A DNA stretch of 64,000 nt from Flammeovirgaceae bacterium SG7u.111 (GTDB taxonomy: Bacteria; Bacteroidota; Bacteroidia; Cytophagales; Flammeovirgaceae): the NCBI GenBank assembly GCA_034044135.1, contig CP139021.1:1627635-1691634 (forward strand). Reading direction: 5' to 3'. This document shows positions 24,764 to 32,780 of the stretch, piece by piece (position 1 is the stretch's first letter; every line of letters begins with the position of its first letter). The notes under the pieces were generated by a model. The model was given only the letters and a program-made list of their open reading frames with translations, did not search any database and was not told where the DNA came from. Both the position numbers and the translations under genes were made by a program.

Positions 24764-26281
24764 ATGGATCGTCGAACTTTTTTACATCTGTCTTCAGCTG
24801 CTTTGCTTGCCTTGCCTGCTTGCAAGCCTGCAAAAGAAACCAATTATCCCTTGCCACTTTTCGAACTCATTTCAGATCGGAGTAGGGGACATCTTATCTT
24901 TGGGGAAAAGCAATTTGAACAGGGGGAAACTATCCGAAAAGAGGTAATGATAGTAGGTGGAGGAATGGCTGGATTGTCGGCGGCTTACCAGCTCAAAAAC
25001 AGGGATGTAGTGCTTTGCGAACTTTCTGATAAGCTAGGTGGGAACGCCAGTGCGGGGGAGTACAAAGGCGGCATGTTTTGCCAAGGGGCACATTATGAAC
25101 TTACATTTCCCCATTACTTTGGTAAAGAAGCGTTGGGCTTTTTTGAAGAGCTAGGCATCCTTTATTTCGACAAGGTAAAAAACGAATGGAATTTTCATGA
25201 TAGGCAATTCATGATTCGCCCAGGAGTAGAATCGCAGTGCTTGGATGGTGGGGAATATCGAGACGATGTGTTGCCCGAAACCGATGCGACGGATGAGTTG
25301 TTCAATTTGCTCAATCCGTTGGTGGGTGAATTGATGTTGCCCACCCGCCTGATTCCTGAGCATTGGCAGCATCTCAACCAACAAACCTTTACTCAATTTC
25401 TTTCCCAAAATATAGACCTTGGAAAAAAATTGAAACAAGCCCTCGATTATCATATGATTGATGATTTTGGTGGAACAGCTGATGAGGTTTCGGCGCTGGC
25501 AGGGGCGTATTATTATGCTGGGAGAAACTATGAAACGGTAGAGCCAGAGATTTTTTCCCCTCCCCAAGGGAATTATTATTTTGCCCAAAAAATAATGAAA
25601 AAGCTTCCTGCTGAAAGTTTGCTCACGAAGCATTTGGTAAAAAAAATCAACCCTATGGCAAAAGGTTTTGAAGTAGAGGTGCTGGATTTGGAACAGGGTT
25701 TTATTAAAAAATACGAAGTAGAAAAACTGGTATATGCAGGGCAAAAACATGCGCTCAAGTACATTTATCCGCAAGACTATCCGCTGTTTTCCAACACCGC
25801 TTATTCCCCGTGGATAGTGATGAACTTTGCGATGAAGCAAGGCTTGCCACAGGATGGCTTTTGGCAAAATGAGCTGCTTACGGGCAAGCGGGGCTTTATG
25901 GGGTTTGTAGATTCTGCTTCGCAGTTTGGGGCAAAAGGCAGGACGCTTTCGGCGTATTTTTGCCTTCCACCTAATGAACGTAAAACACTCGAAACCTTAG
26001 AAGCTGATCCTACGCCAGCGCTCAAAGAAGCTATAGGGCAAATAGCTAAGTATTATCAAATCCTTCCCGAACAATTTGCCGAAATGGTGGAAAAAGTCTT
26101 CGTAAAGATGATTGGGCACGCCATGCCTGTCCCCACGCCCGGTTACTTGCTCAACGACCCCAACCAGCGTCGTTCCAACCCTAATTTGGTCTATGCAGGC
26201 ACGGATGTTAACCGCCTGCCCCTGCTCCTCGAAGCCGTGGATTCGGGTTTGGTGGCGGGGAGGATGTTGGTGGCGGGGTAG
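24764..26281 (+). CDS. FAD-dependent oxidoreductase, Tat-exported lipoprotein
   Basis: 505 residues. The N-terminus MDRRTFLHLSSAALLALPAC combines a twin-arginine motif with a lipobox (Cys20), so it should be exported folded and lipid-anchored. A Rossmann FAD-binding motif follows (VMIVGGGMAGLSAAYQL, glycines at 65-70), then ELSDKLGGNAS, the second phosphate/ribose contact of amine-oxidase-like flavoproteins. The C-terminal VYAGTDVNRLPLLLEAVDSGLVAGRML is the closing FAD motif. The substrate is unknown; phytoene-desaturase-like and amine-oxidase-like chemistries both fit. It is paired with the YceI gene 20 bp upstream. A folded flavin enzyme next to a lipid carrier suggests oxidation of a hydrophobic envelope compound, an untested inference. 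Confidence 0.85.
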   Translation: MDRRTFLHLSSAALLALPACKPAKETNYPLPLFELISDRSRGHLIFGEKQFEQGETIRKEVMIVGGGMAGLSAAYQLKNRDVVLCELSDKLGGNASAGEYKGGMFCQGAHYELTFPHYFGKEALGFFEELGILYFDKVKNEWNFHDRQFMIRPGVESQCLDGGEYRDDVLPETDATDELFNLLNPLVGELMLPTRLIPEHWQHLNQQTFTQFLSQNIDLGKKLKQALDYHMIDDFGGTADEVSALAGAYYYAGRNYETVEPEIFSPPQGNYYFAQKIMKKLPAESLLTKHLVKKINPMAKGFEVEVLDLEQGFIKKYEVEKLVYAGQKHALKYIYPQDYPLFSNTAYSPWIVMNFAMKQGLPQDGFWQNELLTGKRGFMGFVDSASQFGAKGRTLSAYFCLPPNERKTLETLEADPTPALKEAIGQIAKYYQILPEQFAEMVEKVFVKMIGHAMPVPTPGYLLNDPNQRRSNPNLVYAGTDVNRLPLLLEAVDSGLVAGRMLVAG

Positions 26282-26305
26282 TTAAGTTAATATGATATTA
26301 TTTTC

Positions 26306-26341
26306 AAACCTATCAGGTTTTCAAAATCTTATAGACCTTTA
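26306..26341. repeat. degenerate AAACCT-ATC-AGGTTT palindrome
   Basis: Perfect 6-bp arms (26306-26311 and 26315-26320) are followed by a partly inverted copy reading AAAATCTTATAGACCTTT. It resembles the short CAGGTTTTCAAAACCTG-type palindromes scattered between Bacteroidota genes, an impression not checked by search. It could also act as a weak terminator for the flavoprotein gene. Confidence 0.35.
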
Positions 26342-26407
26342 ATGAAACCCCAAATTTGAACCTTCGGATTGTTGTCGTAATTTAGCCATCGAAACTTTAC
26401 TCTGATC

Positions 26408-28237
26408 ATGACAATGAACGAACATCCTTTAAACCAATACAAACATAATATTGATGCTTTTGGGAAAGAAGCCGATCGCTATCGGAAGAAATACAACTTC
26501 TGGTCGGTGCTGCGCGCTTCATTTTTTTTGGCGGGGCTGGTTGCACTTATCTACTATGCTAGCGAAAGGGATGCTTCCATTTTTTTCGGCTTGTTGGGAG
26601 TTGGGATCGTTGTGTTCGCTCTTATGGTTCGCAAGCATCAGCAAATTTCATTTCAGCGGAAATACTTTGAAAACTTGGTGAAAGTTAACGAGGATGAGTG
26701 CAAGCGCTTGGACGGAAGGCTGCGGGAACTGGAGAATACGGGCGAAGAGTATATTGATAGAAAACATGCGTATAGCATTGATTTGGACATCTTTGGGAGT
26801 AGCTCCCTTTTCCAGCTGATTTGCCGAACGGTTACTGCGTCGGGGCATAAGAAGTTGGCTGATTGGCTGCTTAGCAAAGCGAATGCTTCGGAGATAAAAG
26901 ACCGGCAGGAGGCTACTTTAGAACTGAAAAATAAGCTTGAGTTTAGGCAAGAATTTCAGGCAAATGGTATGTTCACCAGCCCAGGTTTTGCAGAGATAAA
27001 GTTGCTTAGCGACTGGATTGGCAAACCTAGCCGTATCATCAATAAGCCTATTTTGGTGGCAGCGGGTTATATTTTGCCCCTAGTAATGTTGGTTGCGCTT
27101 ATCGCCTATTTTTCATTTGACTTGCCCAATATTGTAATTGCTGCTCCTGTGCTTGCCAACTTGGTGGTACTTGGATTGGTAGCAAAGCCGGTCACCATCC
27201 TGATCGTAGAAACAGGGAAAAGCGCAAACATTCTTAAGACCTTGGAAAGGCTGATTACCCTTATAGAAAGTCAGGAGTTTCTTTCGCCCAAGCTTTTGGC
27301 AATCCAACAAAAACTTACCGATAGAAATGTGAAGGCTTCTGTTTCAATAAAAAAGCTAAGTCGAACTTTAAACTTTTTAGAAGCGAGGCAAAACGTTTTT
27401 TTCTATGGAAGTGCCAACCTGTTTTTTTTAGCTGAAGTGATTGGGGCTATCCGTTTGGAAAGGTGGGAGCAAAGGCATCGGGAAGATCTGGTAGGCTGGC
27501 TTGATGCCCTCGCCGAATACGATGCCCTCAATAGCCTTGCTGCTATGACCTATTCTTACCCTGACTACAGTTTTCCTACTATTAGCGAATCTCCTTATGT
27601 ATTCAAGGCCAAAGAATTGGGGCATCCGCTCATAGGAGAAGAACGAGTGACCAATAATTTTGAGCTAAGCGGCCATGGCAAAACTGTAATTATCACAGGC
27701 TCAAATATGTCGGGGAAAAGTACTTTTTTGAGGACCTTGGGAATCAATGCGGTACTGGCATTTGCTGGAGCACCCGTTTGTGCTAAGCAGGTAGAAATTT
27801 CCCTGTTTCAAGTATTTACCAGCATGCGTATTCAAGATTCGCTGGAAGAGCATACTTCTGCTTTCTACGCCGAACTAAAGCGGATAAAGCTACTTCTCGA
27901 TGTCATTAATGGCAACGAGGAAGTTTTCTATTTACTGGACGAGGTGCTGAAAGGAACAAACTCAAAAGATAGGCACAATGGTGTTCGGGCGGTGATTAGC
28001 CAGTTGGTGGAGAAACCTTGCTTTGGGCTGCTTTCTACCCACGACCTGGAGCTAAGCCAACTTGCAGAGGAGTATCCAGAGCAGATCAGTAATTTTAGTT
28101 TCAATAGTTCCATTGAAAACAATAAGCTTCATTTTGATCACAAACTCACCCCAGGGCTTTGCCATAGTTTCAGTGCGAGTAAGTTGATGGAAGGCTTGGG
28201 GATTATTTTGGGGGAGAGTGAAACTGATAAAAAGTAG
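26408..28237 (+). CDS. membrane-anchored MutS-like ATPase
   Basis: 609 residues with a MutS-family core and ATPase but no mismatch-binding domain I. Two hydrophobic helices at about 36-50 and 57-75 follow the N-terminus, and two more at about 217-238 and 242-260 interrupt the lever/clamp region, so it should be an inner-membrane protein. The ATPase is intact: Walker A GSNMSGKST (431-439), the MutS-specific SMRIQDSLEEHTSAFYAEL segment (472-490), Walker B FYLLDE (507-512) with KGTNS, and an H-loop STHD (543-546). It closes with FDHKLTPGLCHSFSASKL. It is not canonical MutS or MutS2, since no Smr domain is present. Function unknown. The neighbours give no repair context. Confidence 0.87.
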   Translation: MTMNEHPLNQYKHNIDAFGKEADRYRKKYNFWSVLRASFFLAGLVALIYYASERDASIFFGLLGVGIVVFALMVRKHQQISFQRKYFENLVKVNEDECKRLDGRLRELENTGEEYIDRKHAYSIDLDIFGSSSLFQLICRTVTASGHKKLADWLLSKANASEIKDRQEATLELKNKLEFRQEFQANGMFTSPGFAEIKLLSDWIGKPSRIINKPILVAAGYILPLVMLVALIAYFSFDLPNIVIAAPVLANLVVLGLVAKPVTILIVETGKSANILKTLERLITLIESQEFLSPKLLAIQQKLTDRNVKASVSIKKLSRTLNFLEARQNVFFYGSANLFFLAEVIGAIRLERWEQRHREDLVGWLDALAEYDALNSLAAMTYSYPDYSFPTISESPYVFKAKELGHPLIGEERVTNNFELSGHGKTVIITGSNMSGKSTFLRTLGINAVLAFAGAPVCAKQVEISLFQVFTSMRIQDSLEEHTSAFYAELKRIKLLLDVINGNEEVFYLLDEVLKGTNSKDRHNGVRAVISQLVEKPCFGLLSTHDLELSQLAEEYPEQISNFSFNSSIENNKLHFDHKLTPGLCHSFSASKLMEGLGIILGESETDKK

Positions 28238-28324
28238 GATTAAGCTAGTGAAATGAGCATCAAGAAGTAGTTTAGCGATTAGGAAAAAGAACTTACAACC
28301 CGTTATTATTCACATTCACTACCC

Positions 28325-29104
28325 ATGGACTTAGATTGGTATTACTATTTTTTTATGCTGTTGGCAGGAGTATTAGCTGGAGCTATTAATACACTTGCCG
28401 GGAGCGGCTCGGTTATCACGCTGTCCATCCTCATTTTTGCTGGTTTGCCCGCCGATATTGCCAACGGGACCAACCGGATTGGTACTTCTGTTCAGAGTAT
28501 GATCAGTGGGTACAATTTCTACAAAGGTAAGCAATTCACCATTACAGGTAGTTTGCATTATACCATTCCTGCCTTGCTTGGGGCTATTGTCGGTGCTATG
28601 GTGGTGGTGGATATCAACGAGAAATGGTTGGAGTACATCATTGGGATCATGATGATGGGGATGCTGTTGCTCATCATTTTCAAGCCGCACAAAAAGATAC
28701 GCAACGAAAGCAATGAAGCTGGCAACAAATGGGTTACATGGCTGATTTTTGCCGCCATCGGTTTTTACGGAGGCTTTATTCAAGCTGGAATTGGTATTTT
28801 CTTGATGATGGGCCTGAGCTACCTTACAAAGCTAAGCATGGTGCAGTCCAATGCGGTGAAAGTATTTACCGTGGCACTTTTCTCTCTTCCCGTACTTTGC
28901 ATATTTATTTACAACGACCAAGTAAACTGGGAGCTAGGAATTTGGTTGGCAGTGGGGCAAGCCATTGGGTCTTATTCGGCGAGCAAATTTGCCCTCAACA
29001 ATCCTAATGCGGTTACTTGGATGCGGAAAGTACTGATTGTGATGATAGTAGTTTCTATCATCCGTATGTTCGGAGTTTGGGAATGGGTAGTTGGTTGGGT
29101 TTAA
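28325..29104 (+). CDS. TauE/SafE-family membrane exporter
   Basis: 259-residue polytopic protein of the sulfite/organosulfonate exporter family. Two pseudo-repeats are visible: the first with LLAGVLAGAINTLAGSGSVITL (the glycine/serine-rich family motif) and NGTNRIGTSVQSM, the second with IGFYGGFIQAGIGIFLMMGL and QSNAVKVFTV. Seven to eight hydrophobic segments are apparent. Substrates in the family include sulfite, sulfoacetate and other small anions; nothing here narrows it down. It starts 87 bp after the MutS-like gene on the same strand and ends at a strong terminator. Confidence 0.9.
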   Translation: MDLDWYYYFFMLLAGVLAGAINTLAGSGSVITLSILIFAGLPADIANGTNRIGTSVQSMISGYNFYKGKQFTITGSLHYTIPALLGAIVGAMVVVDINEKWLEYIIGIMMMGMLLLIIFKPHKKIRNESNEAGNKWVTWLIFAAIGFYGGFIQAGIGIFLMMGLSYLTKLSMVQSNAVKVFTVALFSLPVLCIFIYNDQVNWELGIWLAVGQAIGSYSASKFALNNPNAVTWMRKVLIVMIVVSIIRMFGVWEWVVGWV

Positions 29105-29110
29105 AAAGAA

Positions 29111-29140
29111 AAAGGTGCTTTACTGTAAAGCACCTTTTTT
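29111..29140 (+). terminator. terminator after the TauE-like gene
   Basis: Perfect 12-bp stem AAAGGTGCTTTA/TAAAGCACCTTT with a 3-nt loop and a T-tract, starting 7 bp after the stop. It may also serve the converging proB transcript. Confidence 0.92.
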
Positions 29141-29166
29141 GTAATGAAAAGCCGCAAGATGGCACG

Positions 29167-29964
29167 CTATCTTTCATTATTAAATATACGCGTACCTACA
29201 TCTTCTCCATGCACAATATCAATGATGACGTTTTCACGCTTACCATTGGCTATGTAGGTAGTAATATTTTTAGCAGCTGCTTTTTTCGCAACACTAATTT
29301 TTGATTCCATTCCTCCTCTTCCTTCGCCTTCTTTTTTATTCGAAGACTGGACAAATTGCTCTACATCTTGAGTGGTGGAAACAGTACTGATCACTTTCGA
29401 GTTTTCATCGTCAGGGTGACCATCGTAAATACCATCGGTATCCGTTAAAATGATTAAGGAATTTGCATTTACAAGTTCGGCTACCAAGCTGGCCAGTTCG
29501 TCATTATCGCTAAACATGGACATCGACAGCGAAACAGCATCATCCTCATTCGCAATGGGAATGATCCCTTGGTTGATAAGCCCTTCGTAGCAGTTGATCA
29601 TGTTATCTCTGTGCTTGCCTGGGGCAAAATCACGTTTGGTAGCTAGAATCTGGGCGCATATCATACCATAATCATGGAATAAGGTATAGTAATGCCTCAT
29701 CATTCGGGGTTGTCCTACAGCAGAATAAACCTGTCTGCGAATGGTATTGTCTTCGATAGTGTTCGTTCCGCTAAGTATTTCTTTACCAGCTATAACCGAT
29801 CCAGAAGATATCAATATACACATGATATTTTCTTCATAAAGCTGTGCTATTTGATCGACTAATTTTTTTAGAATAGGTACTACAATGCGGTTGTCCCTGT
29901 TGGTCATCACATTGGTTCCTACTTTTATTACAACTCTTTTTTGATATTGCTTTTCAACTTGCAT
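29167..29964 (-). CDS. proB: glutamate 5-kinase, kinase domain only
   Basis: First enzyme of proline synthesis; phosphorylates glutamate at the gamma-carboxyl. At 265 residues it consists of the amino-acid kinase domain alone (KVGTN at about 14-18, ISSGSVIAGKEIL, NDELASLVAELV, ILTDTDGIYDGHP, GRGGMESKISVAKKAA). The C-terminal PUA domain that brings many bacterial homologues to about 370 residues is absent; the frame simply ends. Catalysis should be intact, while feedback or oligomer control may differ. It follows proC by 11 bp on the same strand, so proC-proB is an operon. proA, the second step, is not in the window. Confidence 0.93.
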   Translation of the reverse strand: MQVEKQYQKRVVIKVGTNVMTNRDNRIVVPILKKLVDQIAQLYEENIMCILISSGSVIAGKEILSGTNTIEDNTIRRQVYSAVGQPRMMRHYYTLFHDYGMICAQILATKRDFAPGKHRDNMINCYEGLINQGIIPIANEDDAVSLSMSMFSDNDELASLVAELVNANSLIILTDTDGIYDGHPDDENSKVISTVSTTQDVEQFVQSSNKKEGEGRGGMESKISVAKKAAAKNITTYIANGKRENVIIDIVHGEDVGTRIFNNER

Positions 29965-29975
29965 ATCTAATTTTA

Positions 29976-30776
29976 TTATTTTCCTAGTTCTACTGCTCTA
30001 TTAAAGGCTGCGAATGCAGCTTCTATAATTAATCTATTCACGTTGTTACTTTCCATTGAATCTAAAGCGGCTCTTGTAGTTCCACCTTTAGAAGCCACCC
30101 TGTCCATCCATGTTTGTGGAGAGAGGTCATTTTGATTAAACAGCTCGACAGCCCCCTCAAAAGTTTGGCAGACCAAGGTTTTTGATTCGAGATCCGAAAA
30201 CCCCATTTCTTTTGCAGCATCCATCATAGATTGCATAAAGTAGAATACATAAGCAGGACCGCTTCCAGATATACCTGTTGAAGCATCCACCTCTTTTTCG
30301 GTACCTACCCTTACTGATTTTCCTGTTGTATTTAGCAAGTTTTCTACGGTGGAAAGCTCCAAGCGAGATACTTCGGCTGAAGCAGTGAACGAGGTGAGTC
30401 CTTTGCCAACCAGTGCTGGCAGGTTGGGCATAGCCCTTACCACTTTGGTAATGCCTAGTCCATTTTTTATTGTTTGGATAGTCGTTCCCGCCATAATGGA
30501 AATTACCAGTTGGTCGGGAGTCATTAAGTGTTTTATATTGTTAAATAACTCCTCGCTATGGAATGGTTTTACCGCCACAAAGATAATGTCCGCTTTAGGA
30601 ACGCAGTCTTCAAGGTTCGAGTAAACATCAAAGCGGCTTTCTTTTTTCAGTTCCTGAATCTTGTCAGGATCTGTGTCCGCTATCATTAAACTACTACCCG
30701 TTAAAAAGTCCGATGTTAACAATCCTTTGGCGTATGCTAGCCCCATGTTGCCAGCACCAATAACTAATACCTTCAT
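29976..30776 (-). CDS. proC: pyrroline-5-carboxylate reductase
   Basis: Last enzyme of proline synthesis; NAD(P)H-dependent reduction of pyrroline-5-carboxylate. 266 residues with an N-terminal Rossmann motif (VLVIGAGNMGLAYAKGL), the mid-protein VVRAMPNLPALVGKG, and the family signature SGSGPAYVFYFMQSM followed by ASKGGTTRAALDSME. Length and motifs are standard. It is the promoter-proximal gene of the proC-proB pair; its upstream region (30777-31102) is AT-rich with no sharp regulatory motif that I can defend. Confidence 0.96.
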   Translation of the reverse strand: MKVLVIGAGNMGLAYAKGLLTSDFLTGSSLMIADTDPDKIQELKKESRFDVYSNLEDCVPKADIIFVAVKPFHSEELFNNIKHLMTPDQLVISIMAGTTIQTIKNGLGITKVVRAMPNLPALVGKGLTSFTASAEVSRLELSTVENLLNTTGKSVRVGTEKEVDASTGISGSGPAYVFYFMQSMMDAAKEMGFSDLESKTLVCQTFEGAVELFNQNDLSPQTWMDRVASKGGTTRAALDSMESNNVNRLIIEAAFAAFNRAVELGK

Positions 30777-31102
30777 TTTGATTTTAAAAGTTTAAGGTTT
30801 GATTTTTTTCTTGTATGAAAAAAAGTTCGCTGAACTAGAGTTGTATCTAAAAAAAGTCTAGTCTAACAAGCGAGTATTGTCGCAAAAATAAAGAAGTAGT
30901 AGGGAAAATCCTATTTTGTGATTTTTCGCTCTAGCAATCTGAGTTTGTTTTACAAAATGTTTTTGGCTTAGTGTAGACTCTGGTAAATGTACATATATGG
31001 GTAGTGAGACTACAATACAGCTAAGAGCCCGATGCTTTTAGTCCCTATAGGTTTTTCAAAGAAAAAAAGTATGAAAATTATTTTTGAGCAGCCATAAAAC
31101 AC

Positions 31103-31249
31103 CTATAATTCTCCTGCTAGAGAGAGTTCGTGAACGAGAGTTTGACATGTGAAATTATGTCCCTGCGAAAAGGCGTGTGTGTAGTGTTTTTCTGCGATGT
31201 CAGCTTTTCCTCATCAGAAGTGCTTTAGAGCCAATTTCAAGTGATTATT
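31103..31249 (-). pseudogene. possible TPR-like gene remnant in the proC/nitroreductase gap
   Basis: In the 623-bp gap 30777-31399, the reverse strand reads as 49 codons of protein-like sequence broken by two consecutive stops (TGATGA). Before the stops it reads LKLALKHF and after them GKADIAEKHYTHAFSQGHNF, ending ELSLAGEL and a stop. The spacing of Gly, Ala, Tyr and Ala fits a TPR repeat. No start codon or longer frame is present. It may be decayed coding DNA or chance; the rest of the gap holds nothing I can name. Confidence 0.3.
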
Positions 31250-31399
31250 ATTTTTTTTAAACCAGAGATTGCTGTTAAAAGTTAACTAGATATACTATTT
31301 ATTTCACCTATGTATAGGTGCTGTTTCGAAACAACAATTATTTTGATAGGTGATTACGCTCAAACGGGTCGATTTGAGATTAACATTTAAACATTGAAC

Positions 31400-31996
31400 A
31401 TGATGAAAGAAAGCTATCCGTTTGATACGGATGAAATTAACCAGCTAATGCGAGAGAGGAGGTCGGTGTTTCCCGATCAGTTTAGCGGAGAAATTATTCC
31501 TCAAGAAATTATTGAACAGTTATTAGAAAATGCTAATTGGGCACCAACCCATGGGCTTACCGAGCCTTGGCGTTTTTTTGTGTTTTCGGGAGAAGGGCTG
31601 AAAAAACTTGGGGAGTTTCAGTCTGACTTGTACAAAAAACTGAGCGGGGATGATTTTGATGAGAAGAAATACGAGAAATTGCGGTACAAACCATTGAAGG
31701 CCTCCCACGTGATTGCAATAGCTATGGAACGACAAGAATCTGGGAAAATTCCTGAAATTGAAGAGATTGAGGCTGTAGCTTGTGCCGTTCAGAATATTTA
31801 TCTTTCCGCAACGGCTTATGGGCTTGGCGGATACTGGGGCAGTGGTGGCATTACTTACAAAGAGGAGGCAAAAGGCTTTTTTGGATTGGGAGAGAATGAT
31901 AAGCTGCTGGGTTTCTTTTATTTGGGAATTCCAACTAAAAAAGCTGGTGGAGGAAAACGCAAGCCTATAGCCGAAAAGATGACGTGGATTAGCTGA
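31400..31996 (+). CDS. nitroreductase-family FMN oxidoreductase
   Basis: Flavin-dependent NAD(P)H oxidoreductase of the nitroreductase fold, about 198 residues. I start at ATG 31400; a TTG six bases earlier is less likely. Family signs are INQLMRERRSVFPDQF (the RRS FMN-phosphate motif near the N-terminus), LLENANWAPTHGLTEPWRFFVF, VACAVQNIYLSATAYGLGGYWGSGG and LLGFFYLGIP. The single-domain length is normal. The true substrate in this family is rarely predictable. Downstream, toward trxA, lies a cluster of ATATGTC/GACATAT palindromes. Confidence 0.92.
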   Translation: MMKESYPFDTDEINQLMRERRSVFPDQFSGEIIPQEIIEQLLENANWAPTHGLTEPWRFFVFSGEGLKKLGEFQSDLYKKLSGDDFDEKKYEKLRYKPLKASHVIAIAMERQESGKIPEIEEIEAVACAVQNIYLSATAYGLGGYWGSGGITYKEEAKGFFGLGENDKLLGFFYLGIPTKKAGGGKRKPIAEKMTWIS

Positions 31997-32007
31997 CAAA
32001 GATTGAT

Positions 32008-32158
32008 ATATGTCCGTGTTGACATATGAAAGAGTGTCAATATGTCTGCTGGAACTTTTTTAGCAGTAAAATTGATATATGTAAGTGCAATGTAAAACAC
32101 CGAAGAAAATAGTTCTTACATTTGTACTAAAAGTACACTAAGTGTTAGTGTGTACAAA
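32008..32158 (+). promoter_or_regulatory. palindrome cluster and -7 box upstream of trxA
   Basis: ATATGTC (32008-32014), GACATAT (32021-32027) and ATATGTC (32040-32046) alternate in orientation, forming palindromes with 6- and 12-bp spacers. A -7-like box TACATTTG lies at 32117-32124. A second inverted repeat, TTTGTAC (32121-32127) and GTACAAA (32152-32158), with inner arms GTACACTAA and TTAGTG, overlaps it. These look like transcription-factor sites controlling thioredoxin; no good -33 element is seen and the regulator is unknown. Confidence 0.45.
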
Positions 32159-32260
32159 TAACTTTACATTGATAACCAGTTTTTTACAAAGAAATAGGTG
32201 GTCTTTGTACAAGCAAGGTTAGTTTATATTTTATCAATACAATAAATAATTAATCAGACA

Positions 32261-32584
32261 ATGGGAAAAGCGATTCAAGTTACGGATGAAAACTTTGAAG
32301 AATTAGTATTAAAATCTGATCAGCCAGTATTGGTTGATTTCTGGGCAACTTGGTGTGGACCTTGTATTATGATGGCGCCAGTAGTAGAAGAATTGGCTAC
32401 AGAGTATGATGGAAAGGCGGTAATAGCAAAACTAGATGTAGATGCAAACCCTCAAGCTGCTGCTCAATTTGGCATAAGAAGTATTCCTACTATGATGTTC
32501 TTCAAAGGTGGTGAAGTTGTTGACAAGGTAATTGGAGCGACCTCAAAAGGAGATCTTTCTGGAAGGATCGAGAGCTTGGCATAG
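32261..32584 (+). CDS. trxA: thioredoxin
   Basis: Cytoplasmic dithiol oxidoreductase, 107 residues. The active site WCGPC gives Cys32 and Cys35, preceded by VLVDFWAT as usual, and the cis-proline loop is IRSIPTMMFF (Pro76). No signal peptide or extra domain. Besides general redox duties, thioredoxin is a plausible electron source for the NrdJ reductase in this window, as is known for class II enzymes. It has its own promoter-like region and a strong terminator, so it is probably monocistronic. Confidence 0.97.
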   Translation: MGKAIQVTDENFEELVLKSDQPVLVDFWATWCGPCIMMAPVVEELATEYDGKAVIAKLDVDANPQAAAQFGIRSIPTMMFFKGGEVVDKVIGATSKGDLSGRIESLA

Positions 32585-32618
32585 TTGCCGCATCATCCTA
32601 TTCTTTAGGTATAAAAAA

Positions 32619-32644
32619 GCCGCTGGGAAACCAGCGGCTTTTTT
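32619..32644 (+). terminator. trxA terminator
   Basis: Perfect stem GCCGCTGG/CCAGCGGC closing a GAAA tetraloop, flanked by A- and T-tracts, 34 bp after the trxA stop. Confidence 0.93.
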
Positions 32645-32780
32645 GTGTAAATGCCCTAGGTTTACCTTGAAAAAAACGCTTTTCGAATTGTATGTGATGT
32701 TTATGTTTAATGATGGTTAAGAAGTTTAATATCGCTGTTTTCATGCGTTATATAAGGTAATTCGCACATATTGCTTACTT

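Noticed and set aside
25151-25867. Long reverse-strand ORF (238 codons) inside the flavoprotein gene
   Set aside because: It is the antisense shadow of a gene with intact FAD motifs and has no recognisable domain.
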